Assembly: GCA_934247225.1 (NCBI GenBank)
Contig: CAKQJE010000035.1
Location: 1 to 11,843, forward strand
DNA from: an uncultured Clostridia bacterium
GTDB taxonomy: Bacteria; Bacillota; Clostridia; Christensenellales; Borkfalkiaceae
Direction of reading: 5' to 3'
DNA: 11,843 nucleotides
A model generated the notes under the pieces. It saw only the letters and a program-made list of their open reading frames with translations. It did no database searches and was not told where the DNA came from. The position numbers and the translations under genes were made by a program. Each line of letters opens with the position of its first letter. Positions within the stretch are counted from its first letter, which is position 1. Of this stretch, positions 1 through 6,824 are shown in pieces.

Positions 1-142
1 AGTTATTTTAAACTCGTTACTAATCTCTCTTGATTATTAACATTCTATGCAGTTGTCAATCTTCAACTCTCCGTAAATCTACGGAACCGCTCCGCCGAGC
101 AAACCGTTCGACAAGAAACACAACGTGCTTCTCAATGTGAGC
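1..142 (-). other. Probable rRNA operon leader (non-coding)
   Basis: This stretch lies downstream of the strong leftward promoter and carries no ORF of note. On the minus strand it has small hairpins (a 5-bp CCGTA/TACGG stem at about 70-83, and GCTC/GAGC nested inside GAAC/GTTC near 86-111). It also has the phrase GACAACTGCATAGAATG (about 41-57), which resembles the TTTGAAAACTGCATAG-type sequences I associate with precursor regions of clostridial rRNA operons. I infer that 16S or 23S rRNA starts shortly beyond base 1. No mature rRNA sequence is present, so another stable RNA remains possible. Confidence 0.5.
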
Positions 143-148
143 TTACAT

Positions 149-225
149 ATCATAACATAAGCTATTTTGTATGTCAAGCATTTTTTCAAACTTTTTAAAA
201 ATTTTTTTCGAGTTTTTTTTGCGAA
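149..225 (-). promoter_or_regulatory. Strong rRNA-type sigma-A promoter reading off the left edge
   Basis: Read on the minus strand there is TTGACA (172-177), a 17-bp spacer and TATGAT (149-154), so transcription should start near 142 and run leftward out of the window. Immediately upstream (178-225) lie runs of A and T on the promoter strand, like the UP elements that bind the RNA polymerase alpha subunit at ribosomal RNA promoters. The combination of a consensus promoter, an UP-like element and a non-coding leader is typical of stable RNA operons in Bacillota. The promoter itself is seen directly; the rRNA assignment is inference because the transcribed gene is outside the window. Confidence 0.75.
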
Positions 226-276
226 ACGCTTTCAGTCGCCCCCGATATTGCCGCAACACATTATCGCAATACATTA

Positions 277-312
277 TATAAAAGCAGGATTACGTATAAA
301 AGCGGGATTACG
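277..312. repeat. 18-bp tandem duplication beside the mutase terminator
   Basis: TATAAAAGCAGGATTACG (277-294) is followed directly by TATAAAAGCGGGATTACG (295-312), with a single mismatch. The second copy supplies one arm of the terminator hairpin at 299-336; the first copy could pair with the same opposite arm less well. It looks like a local duplication of a terminator arm. Confidence 0.85.
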
Positions 313-336
313 GAAACGAATCCGCAACCCCGCTTT
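299..336 (-). terminator. Intrinsic terminator after the phosphohexomutase gene
   Basis: The minus-strand RNA forms a 16-bp stem (299-314 with 321-336) closed by a 6-nt loop, followed by UUUUAUA. Two of the pairs are G-U wobbles on the minus strand but A-C mismatches on the plus strand, so the hairpin is better formed in the leftward transcript. It lies about 45 bp after the mutase stop codon and before the rRNA-type promoter, where it would insulate the two. The U-tract is short, so termination strength is uncertain. Confidence 0.7.
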
Positions 337-382
337 ATCGCAATATAAAAATCACGTTTTATCATTATATCAAGGTATTAAA

Positions 383-2113
383 TTATTCCTGCAACATTTT
401 CATAAAATCGGCTTTCATTTCTTCTATCTGCTTTTCGGCGTGAGCTTTATCCTTGCTCTTGATAGAATAATAGATTTTGAGCTTCGGCTCGGTGCCGCTC
501 GGACGAAGACAAACGAAACCGCCGCTTAAAAGCTCGTAATAAACGCAGTTTACGCCTTTTATATCGAGTTCGGTTTCACCGTCCTCGGACGTCCTTATGC
601 CCGAAAGATAATCTCTCACCGCGCAAACCGAGAAAATTCCGATATTCGTAATCTTTCTTTCTCTCATCTTTTCGACGGCGGCGTTCATTTCTTTCATCGC
701 GTCAAGCCCCGAATACTTTACGCTGTCCGTGCAATCGAGAACGTAACCGTACTTTTCGTAAATTTCGCAAAGTCTCTGATAAACGCCCTTGCCGATAAAT
801 TTATAATAGCACGTCATTTCGGCGAAAAGCATACTCGCGACGACGGCGTCCTTATCCCTCGCGTGGGTTCCGCGCAGATATCCGCAACTTTCCTCGAAGC
901 CGAACAAAAATACTTTTTCGCCCGTAGCTTCGTATTCCTTGATTTTCTCGCCGATAAATTTAAACCCGACGGGCGTTTCCACAAGCTCCACGTTATAATT
1001 GTTGCAGATAAGCTTTGCCATACCCGTGGAAACGAAACTTTTCACGACGACTCCGTTCGACGGAAGTTTGTTTTCGGCTTTGAGCCTTTGCAAAATGTAA
1101 TCGAGAAGCAAAATGCCCGTCTGATTGCCCGTTAAGGCTTCGAACTCGCCCTCGTTGTTTCTTATCGCGACGCCTAAACGGTCGCAATCGGGATCGGTAC
1201 CGAAAACAACGTCTGCTTTCACTTTATTCGCAAGGTCTATCCCCATAGACAAAGTTTCCTTGAACTCGGGGTTAGGAACCTGAACGGTCGAAAAATTCAC
1301 GTCGGGAACGGCTTGTTCTTCCACGACCACGGGTTTTATGCCGATTTTCTTCAAAATGGTCATAACGGGAACGTAACCGCTGCCGTGAACGGGCGTGTAA
1401 ACGATTTTTATGTTTTTTCTGACTTTTTTAACTTCTTTTCTCGAAAGCGAAAGCCTTACGAGTTCTTCGTAATATCTGTTCTGAAAGCTTTTGCCGATAA
1501 CGACGAGCATTGGCGGATTGTTTTTCGACTTGATCGACTCCACCGAAGTTTCCTTAACCGAAAGATAATCTGTGATTTCGGAAATATATTTAACTACCTC
1601 GTCGGTATCTTCGGGCGACATCTGCGCGCCGTCCTCGCCGTAAACCTTATAGCCGTTGTATTCTTTCGGGTTATGGCTCGCGGTTATCATTATACCCGCG
1701 AAAGCGTTGAGATTTCTTACCGCATAGGAAAGCATCGGAACGGGTCTCGGTTCGGGATAAATATAAACCTTTATATCATTATATAATAACACGCCCGCCG
1801 CGGCTCTCGCGAAAAGCTCCGACTTGTTTCTCGTGTCGTAAGATATAGCCACGCCTCTTTGCATTGCGGCTTTGCCGTTAGCCTTTATAAATTCGGCAAG
1901 ACCTTTCGTCGCGCGTCTTACGGTGTAAACGTTCATTCTGTTTGTTCCGTAACCGATAATGCCGCGCATGCCCGCCGTTCCGAATTCGAGTTCCGCGCCG
2001 AACGCGTCCTTTATGGCTTCTTCGTCGCCGCTTATTTTTTTAAGTTCCGAAACGCCTTCCGAACAAAGATACTCGCTCGAAATCCAATTTTCGTAATTTA
2101 CTTTATAATCCAT
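383..2113 (-). CDS. pgcA: Phosphoglucomutase/phosphomannomutase (alpha-D-phosphohexomutase)
   Basis: This cytoplasmic enzyme probably interconverts glucose-1-phosphate and glucose-6-phosphate (or the mannose equivalents), feeding nucleotide-sugar, polysaccharide and glycolipid synthesis. With the ATG at 2113 it is 576 aa, close to the Bacillus PgcA/YhxB type. All four family motifs are visible: the phosphoserine loop TASHNP (catalytic Ser about 146), the metal-binding DPDCDR (about 307-312), the sugar-binding GFEES (about 405-409) and the phosphate-binding RPSGTEP (about 537-543). The N-terminal EFGTAGMRG is also typical. I chose this start because GGGAG lies 5 nt before it; the frame stays open to a TTG at 2176, but that start has no good ribosome site and adds an unlikely N-terminus. 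The gene is a single unit with its own promoter (2213-2241) and terminator. Substrate preference cannot be read from the sequence. Confidence 0.95.
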   Translation of the reverse strand: MDYKVNYENWISSEYLCSEGVSELKKISGDEEAIKDAFGAELEFGTAGMRGIIGYGTNRMNVYTVRRATKGLAEFIKANGKAAMQRGVAISYDTRNKSELFARAAAGVLLYNDIKVYIYPEPRPVPMLSYAVRNLNAFAGIMITASHNPKEYNGYKVYGEDGAQMSPEDTDEVVKYISEITDYLSVKETSVESIKSKNNPPMLVVIGKSFQNRYYEELVRLSLSRKEVKKVRKNIKIVYTPVHGSGYVPVMTILKKIGIKPVVVEEQAVPDVNFSTVQVPNPEFKETLSMGIDLANKVKADVVFGTDPDCDRLGVAIRNNEGEFEALTGNQTGILLLDYILQRLKAENKLPSNGVVVKSFVSTGMAKLICNNYNVELVETPVGFKFIGEKIKEYEATGEKVFLFGFEESCGYLRGTHARDKDAVVASMLFAEMTCYYKFIGKGVYQRLCEIYEKYGYVLDCTDSVKYSGLDAMKEMNAAVEKMRERKITNIGIFSVCAVRDYLSGIRTSEDGETELDIKGVNCVYYELLSGGFVCLRPSGTEPKLKIYYSIKSKDKAHAEKQIEEMKADFMKMLQE

Positions 2114-2212
2114 AGCATCTCCCGCCGTACCCGCCGCCGTAGGTTGAAAAACGTCATAATCGAAAGAAAAATCCAACGAAGACAGGACGATTATTTTCTT
2201 TTTGTCGCTTTC

Positions 2213-2241
2213 ATTATATTATATTCGGAATAAAATGTCAA
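2213..2241 (-). promoter_or_regulatory. Consensus sigma-A promoter of the phosphohexomutase gene
   Basis: On the minus strand TTGACA (2236-2241), a 17-bp spacer and TATAAT (2213-2218) match the consensus perfectly. The predicted start near 2206 leaves a leader of about 93 nt before the ATG at 2113, which favours that ATG. The spacer, containing CCGAATAT, is almost the same as in the promoter at 3648-3676. Confidence 0.9.
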
Positions 2242-2299
2242 AATTAAATCCGTTGTTTTGTAAAAATCGATAACAAACGGATGCCGGAATTTTAAACAA

Positions 2300-2328
2300 A
2301 ACGTATCGGATAAGCCTATCCGCACGTT
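2300..2328 (-). terminator. Possible intrinsic terminator downstream of the metallophosphoesterase
   Basis: On the minus strand AACGU and CGGAUA pair with UAUCCG and ACGUU around a GGCU loop, with a small internal loop, followed by UUGUUU. It lies about 100 bases beyond the phosphoesterase stop and upstream of the mutase promoter. The inner 6-bp palindrome CGGATA/TATCCG is exact (2307-2322), but the stem is interrupted and the U-tract is imperfect. Confidence 0.45.
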
Positions 2329-2368
2329 AAACCCGACTGCCGGATAAAATCATCACGAATGCAAGCCG

Positions 2369-2411
2369 CAAACTCGGTCCGTAAACACAACAACAAACTC
2401 GATCCGCAAAC
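2369..2411. repeat. Imperfect 18-bp direct repeat in an intergenic spacer
   Basis: CAAACTCGGTCCGTAAAC (2369-2386) recurs as CAAACTCGATCCGCAAAC (2394-2411), 16 of 18 bases identical with a 25-bp period. It lies just downstream of the metallophosphoesterase stop. No function is evident. Confidence 0.7.
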
Positions 2412-2426
2412 TGAAAACCGCCGCTT

Positions 2427-3383
2427 TTACTTGTTCTGCACGGCAAATTCGTGATACACCTTATCCACGCCGTCGTCGGAAATTTCAAGCACCGTTCCGC
2501 CGCAAAGGTCGTGCGAAAAATAACAACCTATGCCCGTTTTCAAAGCGTAAATCAATTTTACGCCCCGATAATCGATGATATAATTGTTGACGTGGTCGTG
2601 TCCCGCAAACACGTAATTCTTCATTCCGTTGCCGCATACGTACTTAAAAAAATCGTCCGCGGGGTGCGCGGAAATCGATTCGTATTTAACGCCCGTGGAA
2701 TTTTTATATCCGTCGTTCCAGATTTTTTCGTCGGAACTTTGTTCCACGCTTATTTTCTCGTTTGCGTATTCGGGTTTGATGGCCGCGTCGAACGCGTCGC
2801 GGTAAGCGAGGAAAGGAATATGCATAAATAAGGCGTCGTTGAAACAACCTTTTGCTTTCAGTGCGTTTATCTCGTTTTTATACCATACCGCCTGATTTTC
2901 GTCGAGTTTTGCCCAATATTCCGCGCCGTCGATATAATCGCGGTCGTGCGTGTCCATGAAAATCAGCCCGGAGACTGTTTTTTCACCGTTTTTCACCTCG
3001 ATTACAAAGTTGCCGTTTCCAAGTTTTTTATCGCCTTTTTCAAACCTGAACTTCTTATATCGCGCAAGAAAAACGTCCGAAACGTTTTCGATAAATTCCG
3101 CGCCTCCCTGATTGTCGTGATTGCCCCAGACCAAAGTCCAGTCCGCGCCGAACCCTTCGATAAAATCGCCTATCGTCGTGTAAACGTCGGGCGAATAACC
3201 GTTGGACAGATCGCCGAGCAAAACAACGAGGTCGGGTTTTACCTTGTTTTCCAGTTCCGTTATCGTATTGAAGGCAATCGTAAAGACGTCGTTTTTTTCA
3301 CGAACGTCATCAAGCACCAACTGCACGTCCGGTAAAACGAGAACCTTATAATTTTTTCCGCTTTGTTTATTTACGGTAATCAT
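2427..3383 (-). CDS. Calcineurin-like metallophosphoesterase
   Basis: This is a 318-aa protein with the binuclear-metal phosphoesterase fold. Visible motifs, in order, are DVQ at 19-21, GDLS at 57-60, GNHD at 87-90, MHIP with His188, and AGHDH at 260-264. These are the usual metal ligands, except that the first motif is DxQ where many relatives have DxH. There is no signal peptide or membrane segment, so it is probably cytoplasmic. The overall order resembles the Dcr2/purple-acid-phosphatase-like branch of the superfamily, but the substrate (phosphomonoester, phosphodiester or nucleotide) cannot be told. On the minus strand GGAG lies 9 nt before the ATG, with a second purine run AAGGAAA nearer. 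It is transcribed alone from a promoter at 3648-3676 with an unusually long leader. Confidence 0.9.
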   Translation of the reverse strand: MITVNKQSGKNYKVLVLPDVQLVLDDVREKNDVFTIAFNTITELENKVKPDLVVLLGDLSNGYSPDVYTTIGDFIEGFGADWTLVWGNHDNQGGAEFIENVSDVFLARYKKFRFEKGDKKLGNGNFVIEVKNGEKTVSGLIFMDTHDRDYIDGAEYWAKLDENQAVWYKNEINALKAKGCFNDALFMHIPFLAYRDAFDAAIKPEYANEKISVEQSSDEKIWNDGYKNSTGVKYESISAHPADDFFKYVCGNGMKNYVFAGHDHVNNYIIDYRGVKLIYALKTGIGCYFSHDLCGGTVLEISDDGVDKVYHEFAVQNK

Positions 3384-3647
3384 TTTCCTTTTCTCCGTTT
3401 GTGTAATATTATGTCCGACTTCGGATTTGATTTCGTTTAATACCGAGCCCGATATCTCCCTCGATATCTCCCTCGTTATTTCCCTCGGTATTTCCCTCGC
3501 CGCGCATTATGGCAAAAACAAAAGCCTCCCGATCCGAACGCCCCTCGGACAAATCCGCAAATTCGCTCCGCAGCCCGTAAAGCCTCGAAATACGAGGCGC
3601 AGCCGTTATCAAACAACCTGCCGCCATTACGCAAAAACATCTTCGTC
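3384..3647 (-). other. Long predicted 5' leader of the metallophosphoesterase mRNA
   Basis: The leftward promoter at 3648-3676 should start RNA near 3641, leaving about 258 nt before the ATG at 3383. The stretch includes a perfect 6-bp hairpin GCCTCG/CGAGGC (3582-3598) and a four-unit 12-bp repeat (3451-3498). Two overlapping minus-strand frames are open here (72 and 73 codons), but neither has a ribosome binding site and their codon use (many GAG, CGG) differs from the neighbours. I therefore treat the stretch as leader, or possibly the remains of a small gene, and do not call a CDS. No known riboswitch was recognised. Confidence 0.4.
3451..3498. repeat. 12-bp tandem repeat, four copies
   Basis: GATATCTCCCTC occurs twice exactly (3451-3474), followed by GTTATTTCCCTC and GGTATTTCCCTC (3475-3498). 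On the transcribed minus strand each unit contains GAGGGA, a purine run resembling a ribosome binding site. It lies in the leader of the metallophosphoesterase gene, and unit number could vary between strains by slippage. Confidence 0.95.
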
Positions 3648-3676
3648 ATTATATAATATTCGGGATAAAAAGTCAA
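3648..3676 (-). promoter_or_regulatory. Sigma-A promoter of the metallophosphoesterase gene
   Basis: On the minus strand TTGACT (3671-3676), a 17-bp spacer and TATAAT (3648-3653) form a near-consensus promoter. The spacer matches that of the mutase promoter (2213-2241) at 15 of 17 positions. It is divergent from the glycosyltransferase promoter about 40 bp to the right. Confidence 0.85.
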
Positions 3677-3713
3677 AAAATAATCGATAATTTGCAAAAA
3701 ATAATAATTATTG

Positions 3714-3742
3714 TTTACTTTTGTCGTTTAAAATGTTAAAAT
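3714..3742 (+). promoter_or_regulatory. Likely extended -10 promoter of the glycosyltransferase-ung operon
   Basis: TTTACT (3714-3719), a 17-bp spacer and TAAAAT (3737-3742), preceded by TG one base away (3734-3735), make a plausible extended -10 sigma-A promoter. RNA would start near 3749, with GGAGG at 3759-3763 ahead of the ATG. The -35 matches only four of six consensus bases. Confidence 0.6.
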
Positions 3743-3769
3743 AAAATCAATTAAATCGGGAGGAAAAAA

Positions 3770-4723
3770 ATGGAAAAACCGATCATCAGCATCGTTACGC
3801 CCGTTTATAACGAGGAAGAAAGCTTACCCGCTTTTTACGAAAGAGTCGTTCCGATAATGGAAAAGACGGGGCTGCCTTTTGAAATAATCGCCGTCGACGA
3901 CGGAAGCAAAGACAGGAGCCTTGAAATAATTTCCGAACACTGCAAAAAAGACCTGCGCCTTAAATGCGTGAGTTTTTCGAGGAATTTCGGTCAGCAAGCC
4001 GCATTTTTCTGCGGACTTTCAAACTGTTCTGGTGACGCGGCGATTTTAATCGACGCGGATTTGCAGGATCCGCCCGAAATATTCCCCGAAATGATAGCCA
4101 AATGGCAAGAAGGGTACGACGTCGTTCACGGCGTGAGAAGAGTGCGCAAAAAGGAGTCGCTTTTCAAAAAAGCTTCTTCCGCGATATGGATAAACATGAC
4201 GCGCAGACTTTCCGAACTCGATATCCCGAAAAACGTGGGCGAATTCAAGCTTTACGGGAGAAAAGTCATCGACGCGATAATTTCTCTTCCCGAAAGGAGC
4301 AGATCGCTTCGGACCGAGGTCGCGTGGGTCGGTTTCAAACAGACTTCCGTGGAATTCGACAGAGAGGAAAGAAAGGCTGGCGAAACGAAATTCACGCTCA
4401 AAAAGATGATACGTTTTGCCGAACAAAGCACAATTCCTTATAGCCCCAAGGTTTTGAAACTTTCGGGGAAGCTCGGGATTTTCGGCACGGTTTTGTCCTT
4501 AGCCGCCTTTATAACGTTCATCGTTCTTGCGGCAATCGGCAAACCTCTCCCCCTCGAGGCGTGGCTTTTCCCGACGATAGGGCTTGCCTGCTCGATTCTT
4601 CTTATCTCCCGCGGAATTTCCGATCTTTACCTCGCGTATATGTACGAAGATATCAAGAACAGACCTGTTTACATTGCGAACAAAAAGATAAATTTCGACG
4701 ACAAGGATACGACAAATGGTTAA
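3770..4723 (+). CDS. GT2 family glycosyltransferase with C-terminal membrane anchor (DPM1/GtrB-like)
   Basis: This 317-aa inner-membrane enzyme probably moves a sugar from a nucleotide donor to polyprenyl phosphate on the cytoplasmic face, as in the GtrB/CsbB/dolichol-phosphate-mannose-synthase branch of GT2. Motifs are SIVTPVYNEE at the N-terminus, the nucleotide-binding VDDGS (42-46), the metal-binding DADLQDP (95-101), GEFKLYGRKV (157-166) and AGETKF (203-208). Two hydrophobic helices (about 234-256 and 262-284) near the C-terminus match the family layout. GGAGG lies 7 nt before the ATG. The last codons overlap the start of ung by 8 bases, so the two are co-transcribed and probably translationally coupled. 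The sugar and the final acceptor are unknown; no flippase or GtrA-like gene is adjacent in the window. Confidence 0.93.
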   Translation: MEKPIISIVTPVYNEEESLPAFYERVVPIMEKTGLPFEIIAVDDGSKDRSLEIISEHCKKDLRLKCVSFSRNFGQQAAFFCGLSNCSGDAAILIDADLQDPPEIFPEMIAKWQEGYDVVHGVRRVRKKESLFKKASSAIWINMTRRLSELDIPKNVGEFKLYGRKVIDAIISLPERSRSLRTEVAWVGFKQTSVEFDREERKAGETKFTLKKMIRFAEQSTIPYSPKVLKLSGKLGIFGTVLSLAAFITFIVLAAIGKPLPLEAWLFPTIGLACSILLISRGISDLYLAYMYEDIKNRPVYIANKKINFDDKDTTNG

Positions 4724-5381
4724 TATCGGCAACGATTGGGACGAGGTTTTAAAAGGCCTTTTCAAAAGCGAAAATTACGAAAAGATAAGAGAGTTTTTAA
4801 AGAGCGAATATTCTCTGCATACGATTTACCCCTCGATGTACGACATATTTAACGCATTTAAAATAACGCCCTATAAGTCGATTAAAGCCGTTATTTTGGG
4901 TCAGGACCCCTACCACGAACCGGGGCAGGCGCACGGACTTTGCTTCTCCGTTAAAGAGGGAACGAAGCTCCCGCCGTCGCTTGTGAATATTTATAAAGAA
5001 CTCGATTCCGACCTCGGAATAAAGCCTTCCGAAAGCGGCGATCTCACGGCTTGGGCGAAACAGGGCGTACTTCTTTTAAACACCACTCTTACCGTAAGAC
5101 GAGGCGTTGCGAACTCACATTCGAAATGCGGCTGGACGGAATTTACCGACGAAGTTATCAGAAAAATATCCGAAAGAGAAAAACCCGTCGTGTTTATCCT
5201 CTGGGGCGGCAACGCGAGAGCGAAAAAATCGCTCATAGACCTTTCAAGGCATTTCGTTATCGAAAGCGCGCACCCGAGTCCTTTATCCTGTTATAACGGA
5301 TTTTTCGGCAGCAAGCCGTTTTCGAGGACTAACGAATACCTGAAATCGATAGGCGAAACGCCGATAGACTGGCGACTTTAA
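4716..5381 (+). CDS. ung: Uracil-DNA glycosylase (family 1)
   Basis: This enzyme removes uracil from DNA produced by cytosine deamination or dUMP misincorporation, starting base excision repair. At 221 aa it is the normal family length. It carries the water-activating motif GQDPYH (62-67, catalytic Asp64), the aromatic pocket segment GLCFSV (74-79), LLN (120-122), and the DNA-intercalating loop motif HPSPLS (186-191) followed by FFGSKPFS. AAGGA at 4703-4707 sits 8 nt before the ATG, inside the end of the glycosyltransferase gene. The start overlaps the upstream stop codon region by 8 bases, an arrangement that suggests coupled translation; no functional link between the two products is obvious. 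There is no clear terminator after it. Confidence 0.98.
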   Translation: MVNIGNDWDEVLKGLFKSENYEKIREFLKSEYSLHTIYPSMYDIFNAFKITPYKSIKAVILGQDPYHEPGQAHGLCFSVKEGTKLPPSLVNIYKELDSDLGIKPSESGDLTAWAKQGVLLLNTTLTVRRGVANSHSKCGWTEFTDEVIRKISEREKPVVFILWGGNARAKKSLIDLSRHFVIESAHPSPLSCYNGFFGSKPFSRTNEYLKSIGETPIDWRL

Positions 5382-5406
5382 GTCGTTTATTTCGGATATT
5401 TTATAA

Positions 5407-5423
5407 CGATAATCGACTTATAG
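5407..5423. repeat. 17-bp intergenic sequence repeated at 9731-9747
   Basis: CGATAATCGACTTATAG occurs here between ung and mscS and again, identically and in the same orientation, at 9731-9747. It can fold a short ATAA/TTAT stem. At the second site it forms the core of a longer hairpin, but not here. Its role is unknown. Confidence 0.7.
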
Positions 5424-5468
5424 ACGGGTTTTCACGACTTATTTAATCTTTATGCGGAGGAAATAAAA

Positions 5469-6293
5469 ATGGACTGGGAACAAATATGGCAATCCGTTCG
5501 GGGTTGGCTCACAACCACGGGAATTAAGATTCTCATCTCGATAATTTTAATTCTGGTATCGTTTGCGATAATAAATAAGATATGTAAAGCGATCGCGAGG
5601 AAGGAAAGGAAACTCGAAGCGACGGGAAAGGTTGATAAAACGCTTTACAGAACGCTTTCCTACGTTTTGAAAATTATTTTGAAAATTCTCGTCGTCATCG
5701 CGGTTATAGGCTATCTCGGGCTTGACACGAGCGGAATAAGCGCGCTTATCGCTTCTCTCGGCGTAGGCGTAGGTTTAGCCGTCAACGGCGCCCTCTCGAA
5801 TTTCGCAGGCGGCGTGCTGCTCCTTATAACGAGACCTTTCAAAGTGGACGATTACATCGAAGCGTGCGGATATTCGGGTACGGTCGAAGATATTTTTATC
5901 TGCAACACGAAAATCATAACGCCCGACAACAAGGTCGTTTATCTTCCTAACGGAAAGCTTTCCACAAGCGAGATAGTCAACTACTCCGAAAAGGATTTAA
6001 GGCGCGTGGATTTTACGTTTTCAATCGCTTATTCGGACGATTTCGAAAAGGCAAAATCGATTATTCTCGGCGTTGCCGAAAACGAACCGCTCATTTTAAA
6101 GGATCCTGCGGGGCTTGTGAGGATGCAATCCCACGGCGACAGCGCAATTATGATTGCGGCGAAATTCTGGTGCAAAAACGCCGACTATTGGACGGTTTAT
6201 TTCGACATCACCGAAGGCGTTAAAAAAGCGTTCGACGAAAACGGCATAGAAATCCCCTTCAATCAGCTCGACGTTCACGTTAAAAACGATTGA
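5469..6293 (+). CDS. mscS: Small-conductance mechanosensitive channel, MscS family
   Basis: This 274-aa membrane channel opens under membrane tension to release solutes during hypo-osmotic shock. Three helices are seen: about 17-37, about 62-86 and the pore helix about 88-120. The Gly/Ala-rich pore helix GVGVGLAVNGALSNFAGG (98-115) runs into RPFKVDDYI, and the beta domain contains VVYLPNGKLS (156-165), all diagnostic. The C-terminal IPFNQLDVHV corresponds to the IPFPYPQMDV segment of E. coli MscS, with the central prolines reduced. GGAGG is 8 nt before the ATG. It follows ung by 87 bp, so it may have its own promoter, though none could be assigned clearly. It ends at a strong terminator. Confidence 0.95.
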   Translation: MDWEQIWQSVRGWLTTTGIKILISIILILVSFAIINKICKAIARKERKLEATGKVDKTLYRTLSYVLKIILKILVVIAVIGYLGLDTSGISALIASLGVGVGLAVNGALSNFAGGVLLLITRPFKVDDYIEACGYSGTVEDIFICNTKIITPDNKVVYLPNGKLSTSEIVNYSEKDLRRVDFTFSIAYSDDFEKAKSIILGVAENEPLILKDPAGLVRMQSHGDSAIMIAAKFWCKNADYWTVYFDITEGVKKAFDENGIEIPFNQLDVHVKND

Positions 6294-6308
6294 GATAACG
6301 ACATATAC

Positions 6309-6349
6309 AAAAAATAAGCGACGGAAAATATTTCCGTCGCTTATTTTTT
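6309..6349. terminator. Bidirectional intrinsic terminator between mscS and the lipoprotein gene
   Basis: A perfect 19-bp stem (6309-6327 with 6331-6349) encloses a 3-nt loop. Its GC core GCGACGG/CCGTCGC is flanked by A6 on the left and T6 on the right, so both transcripts end in a U-tract. It lies between two convergent genes and should serve both. Confidence 0.95.
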
Positions 6350-6356
6350 ATTTAGA

Positions 6357-6764
6357 TTATTTTTTAGGTTTTTCTTTGGTAAATATTATCGTCTGATTAT
6401 AACTCCATAAAATAATATTTTCGTCGCTAAATGAAAAACTTACGCTTTCATTTCCGATAAACGCCGAATAAATATATTCGCCCTGTCTGACCCAAATACT
6501 TTTTTGTTCTACTGTTTTTCCGTCATACGAAACAGAAAACGAAAACGTATTATCTTTGTAAATATTTACAATAATATCATTAACGACCACGCCGTCTTCA
6601 ACGTAATTGTCTTCACGACTTATGAGTTTCCCGTCGACATAACAATTTTTAAAATAATAAGTTCCGCTTATTTTAGAGTTGTTCGAGCAGGACGCCGTGA
6701 ACAAGCACGAAAGCATAAGCATACAAATTGCCAACACCGATAAAACAATTTTCTTTCTTGTCAT
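6357..6764 (-). CDS. Small predicted lipoprotein of unknown function
   Basis: The 135-aa product starts with a lipoprotein-like signal: basic MTRKK, a hydrophobic stretch, then FTASC with the probable lipidated Cys26. The -3 residue is Thr, not the usual Leu/Val/Ile, so the lipobox is imperfect. The mature part looks beta-rich (SGTYYFKNCYVDG, then alternating hydrophobic strands) and ends in KEKPKK. It recalls small clostridial lipocalin-like lipoproteins, but I do not recognise a named family. GGGAG lies 8 nt before the ATG. A perfect promoter overlapped by repeat operators drives it, divergent from an Xre-type regulator that probably represses it. Confidence 0.8.
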   Translation of the reverse strand: MTRKKIVLSVLAICMLMLSCLFTASCSNNSKISGTYYFKNCYVDGKLISREDNYVEDGVVVNDIIVNIYKDNTFSFSVSYDGKTVEQKSIWVRQGEYIYSAFIGNESVSFSFSDENIILWSYNQTIIFTKEKPKK

Positions 6765-6795
6765 AAGTACATCTCCCGCAATTTAATTTGAATAT

Positions 6796-6824
6796 ATTAT
6801 ACCAGGTCTTTTGACCTATGTCAA
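6796..6824 (-). promoter_or_regulatory. Perfect sigma-A promoter of the lipoprotein gene
   Basis: On the minus strand TTGACA (6819-6824), a 17-bp spacer and TATAAT (6796-6801) match the consensus exactly. The spacer is almost entirely an operator-like palindrome, so a bound protein would block RNA polymerase. Such a strong promoter implies tight repression under some condition. Confidence 0.9.

Noticed and set aside
2114..2176. N-terminal extension of the phosphohexomutase to a TTG codon at 2176
   Set aside because: No good ribosome binding site precedes the TTG, the extra 21 residues do not resemble the family start, and the ATG at 2113 has GGGAG five bases upstream.
3427..3690. Plus-strand frame of 87 codons with an ISLDISLVISLGISLA repeat
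   Set aside because: It is opposite to the predicted transcript, lacks a ribosome site, and its repeat simply reflects the 12-bp DNA repeat.
3409..3697. Overlapping minus-strand frames of 72 and 73 codons upstream of the phosphoesterase
   Set aside because: No ribosome sites, codon use unlike neighbours and a tandem repeat running through them; kept as a leader region only.
5371..5383. CGACTTTAAGTCG palindrome at the ung stop codon as a terminator
   Set aside because: At most a 4-5 bp usable stem with an interrupted T-run; too weak to call.
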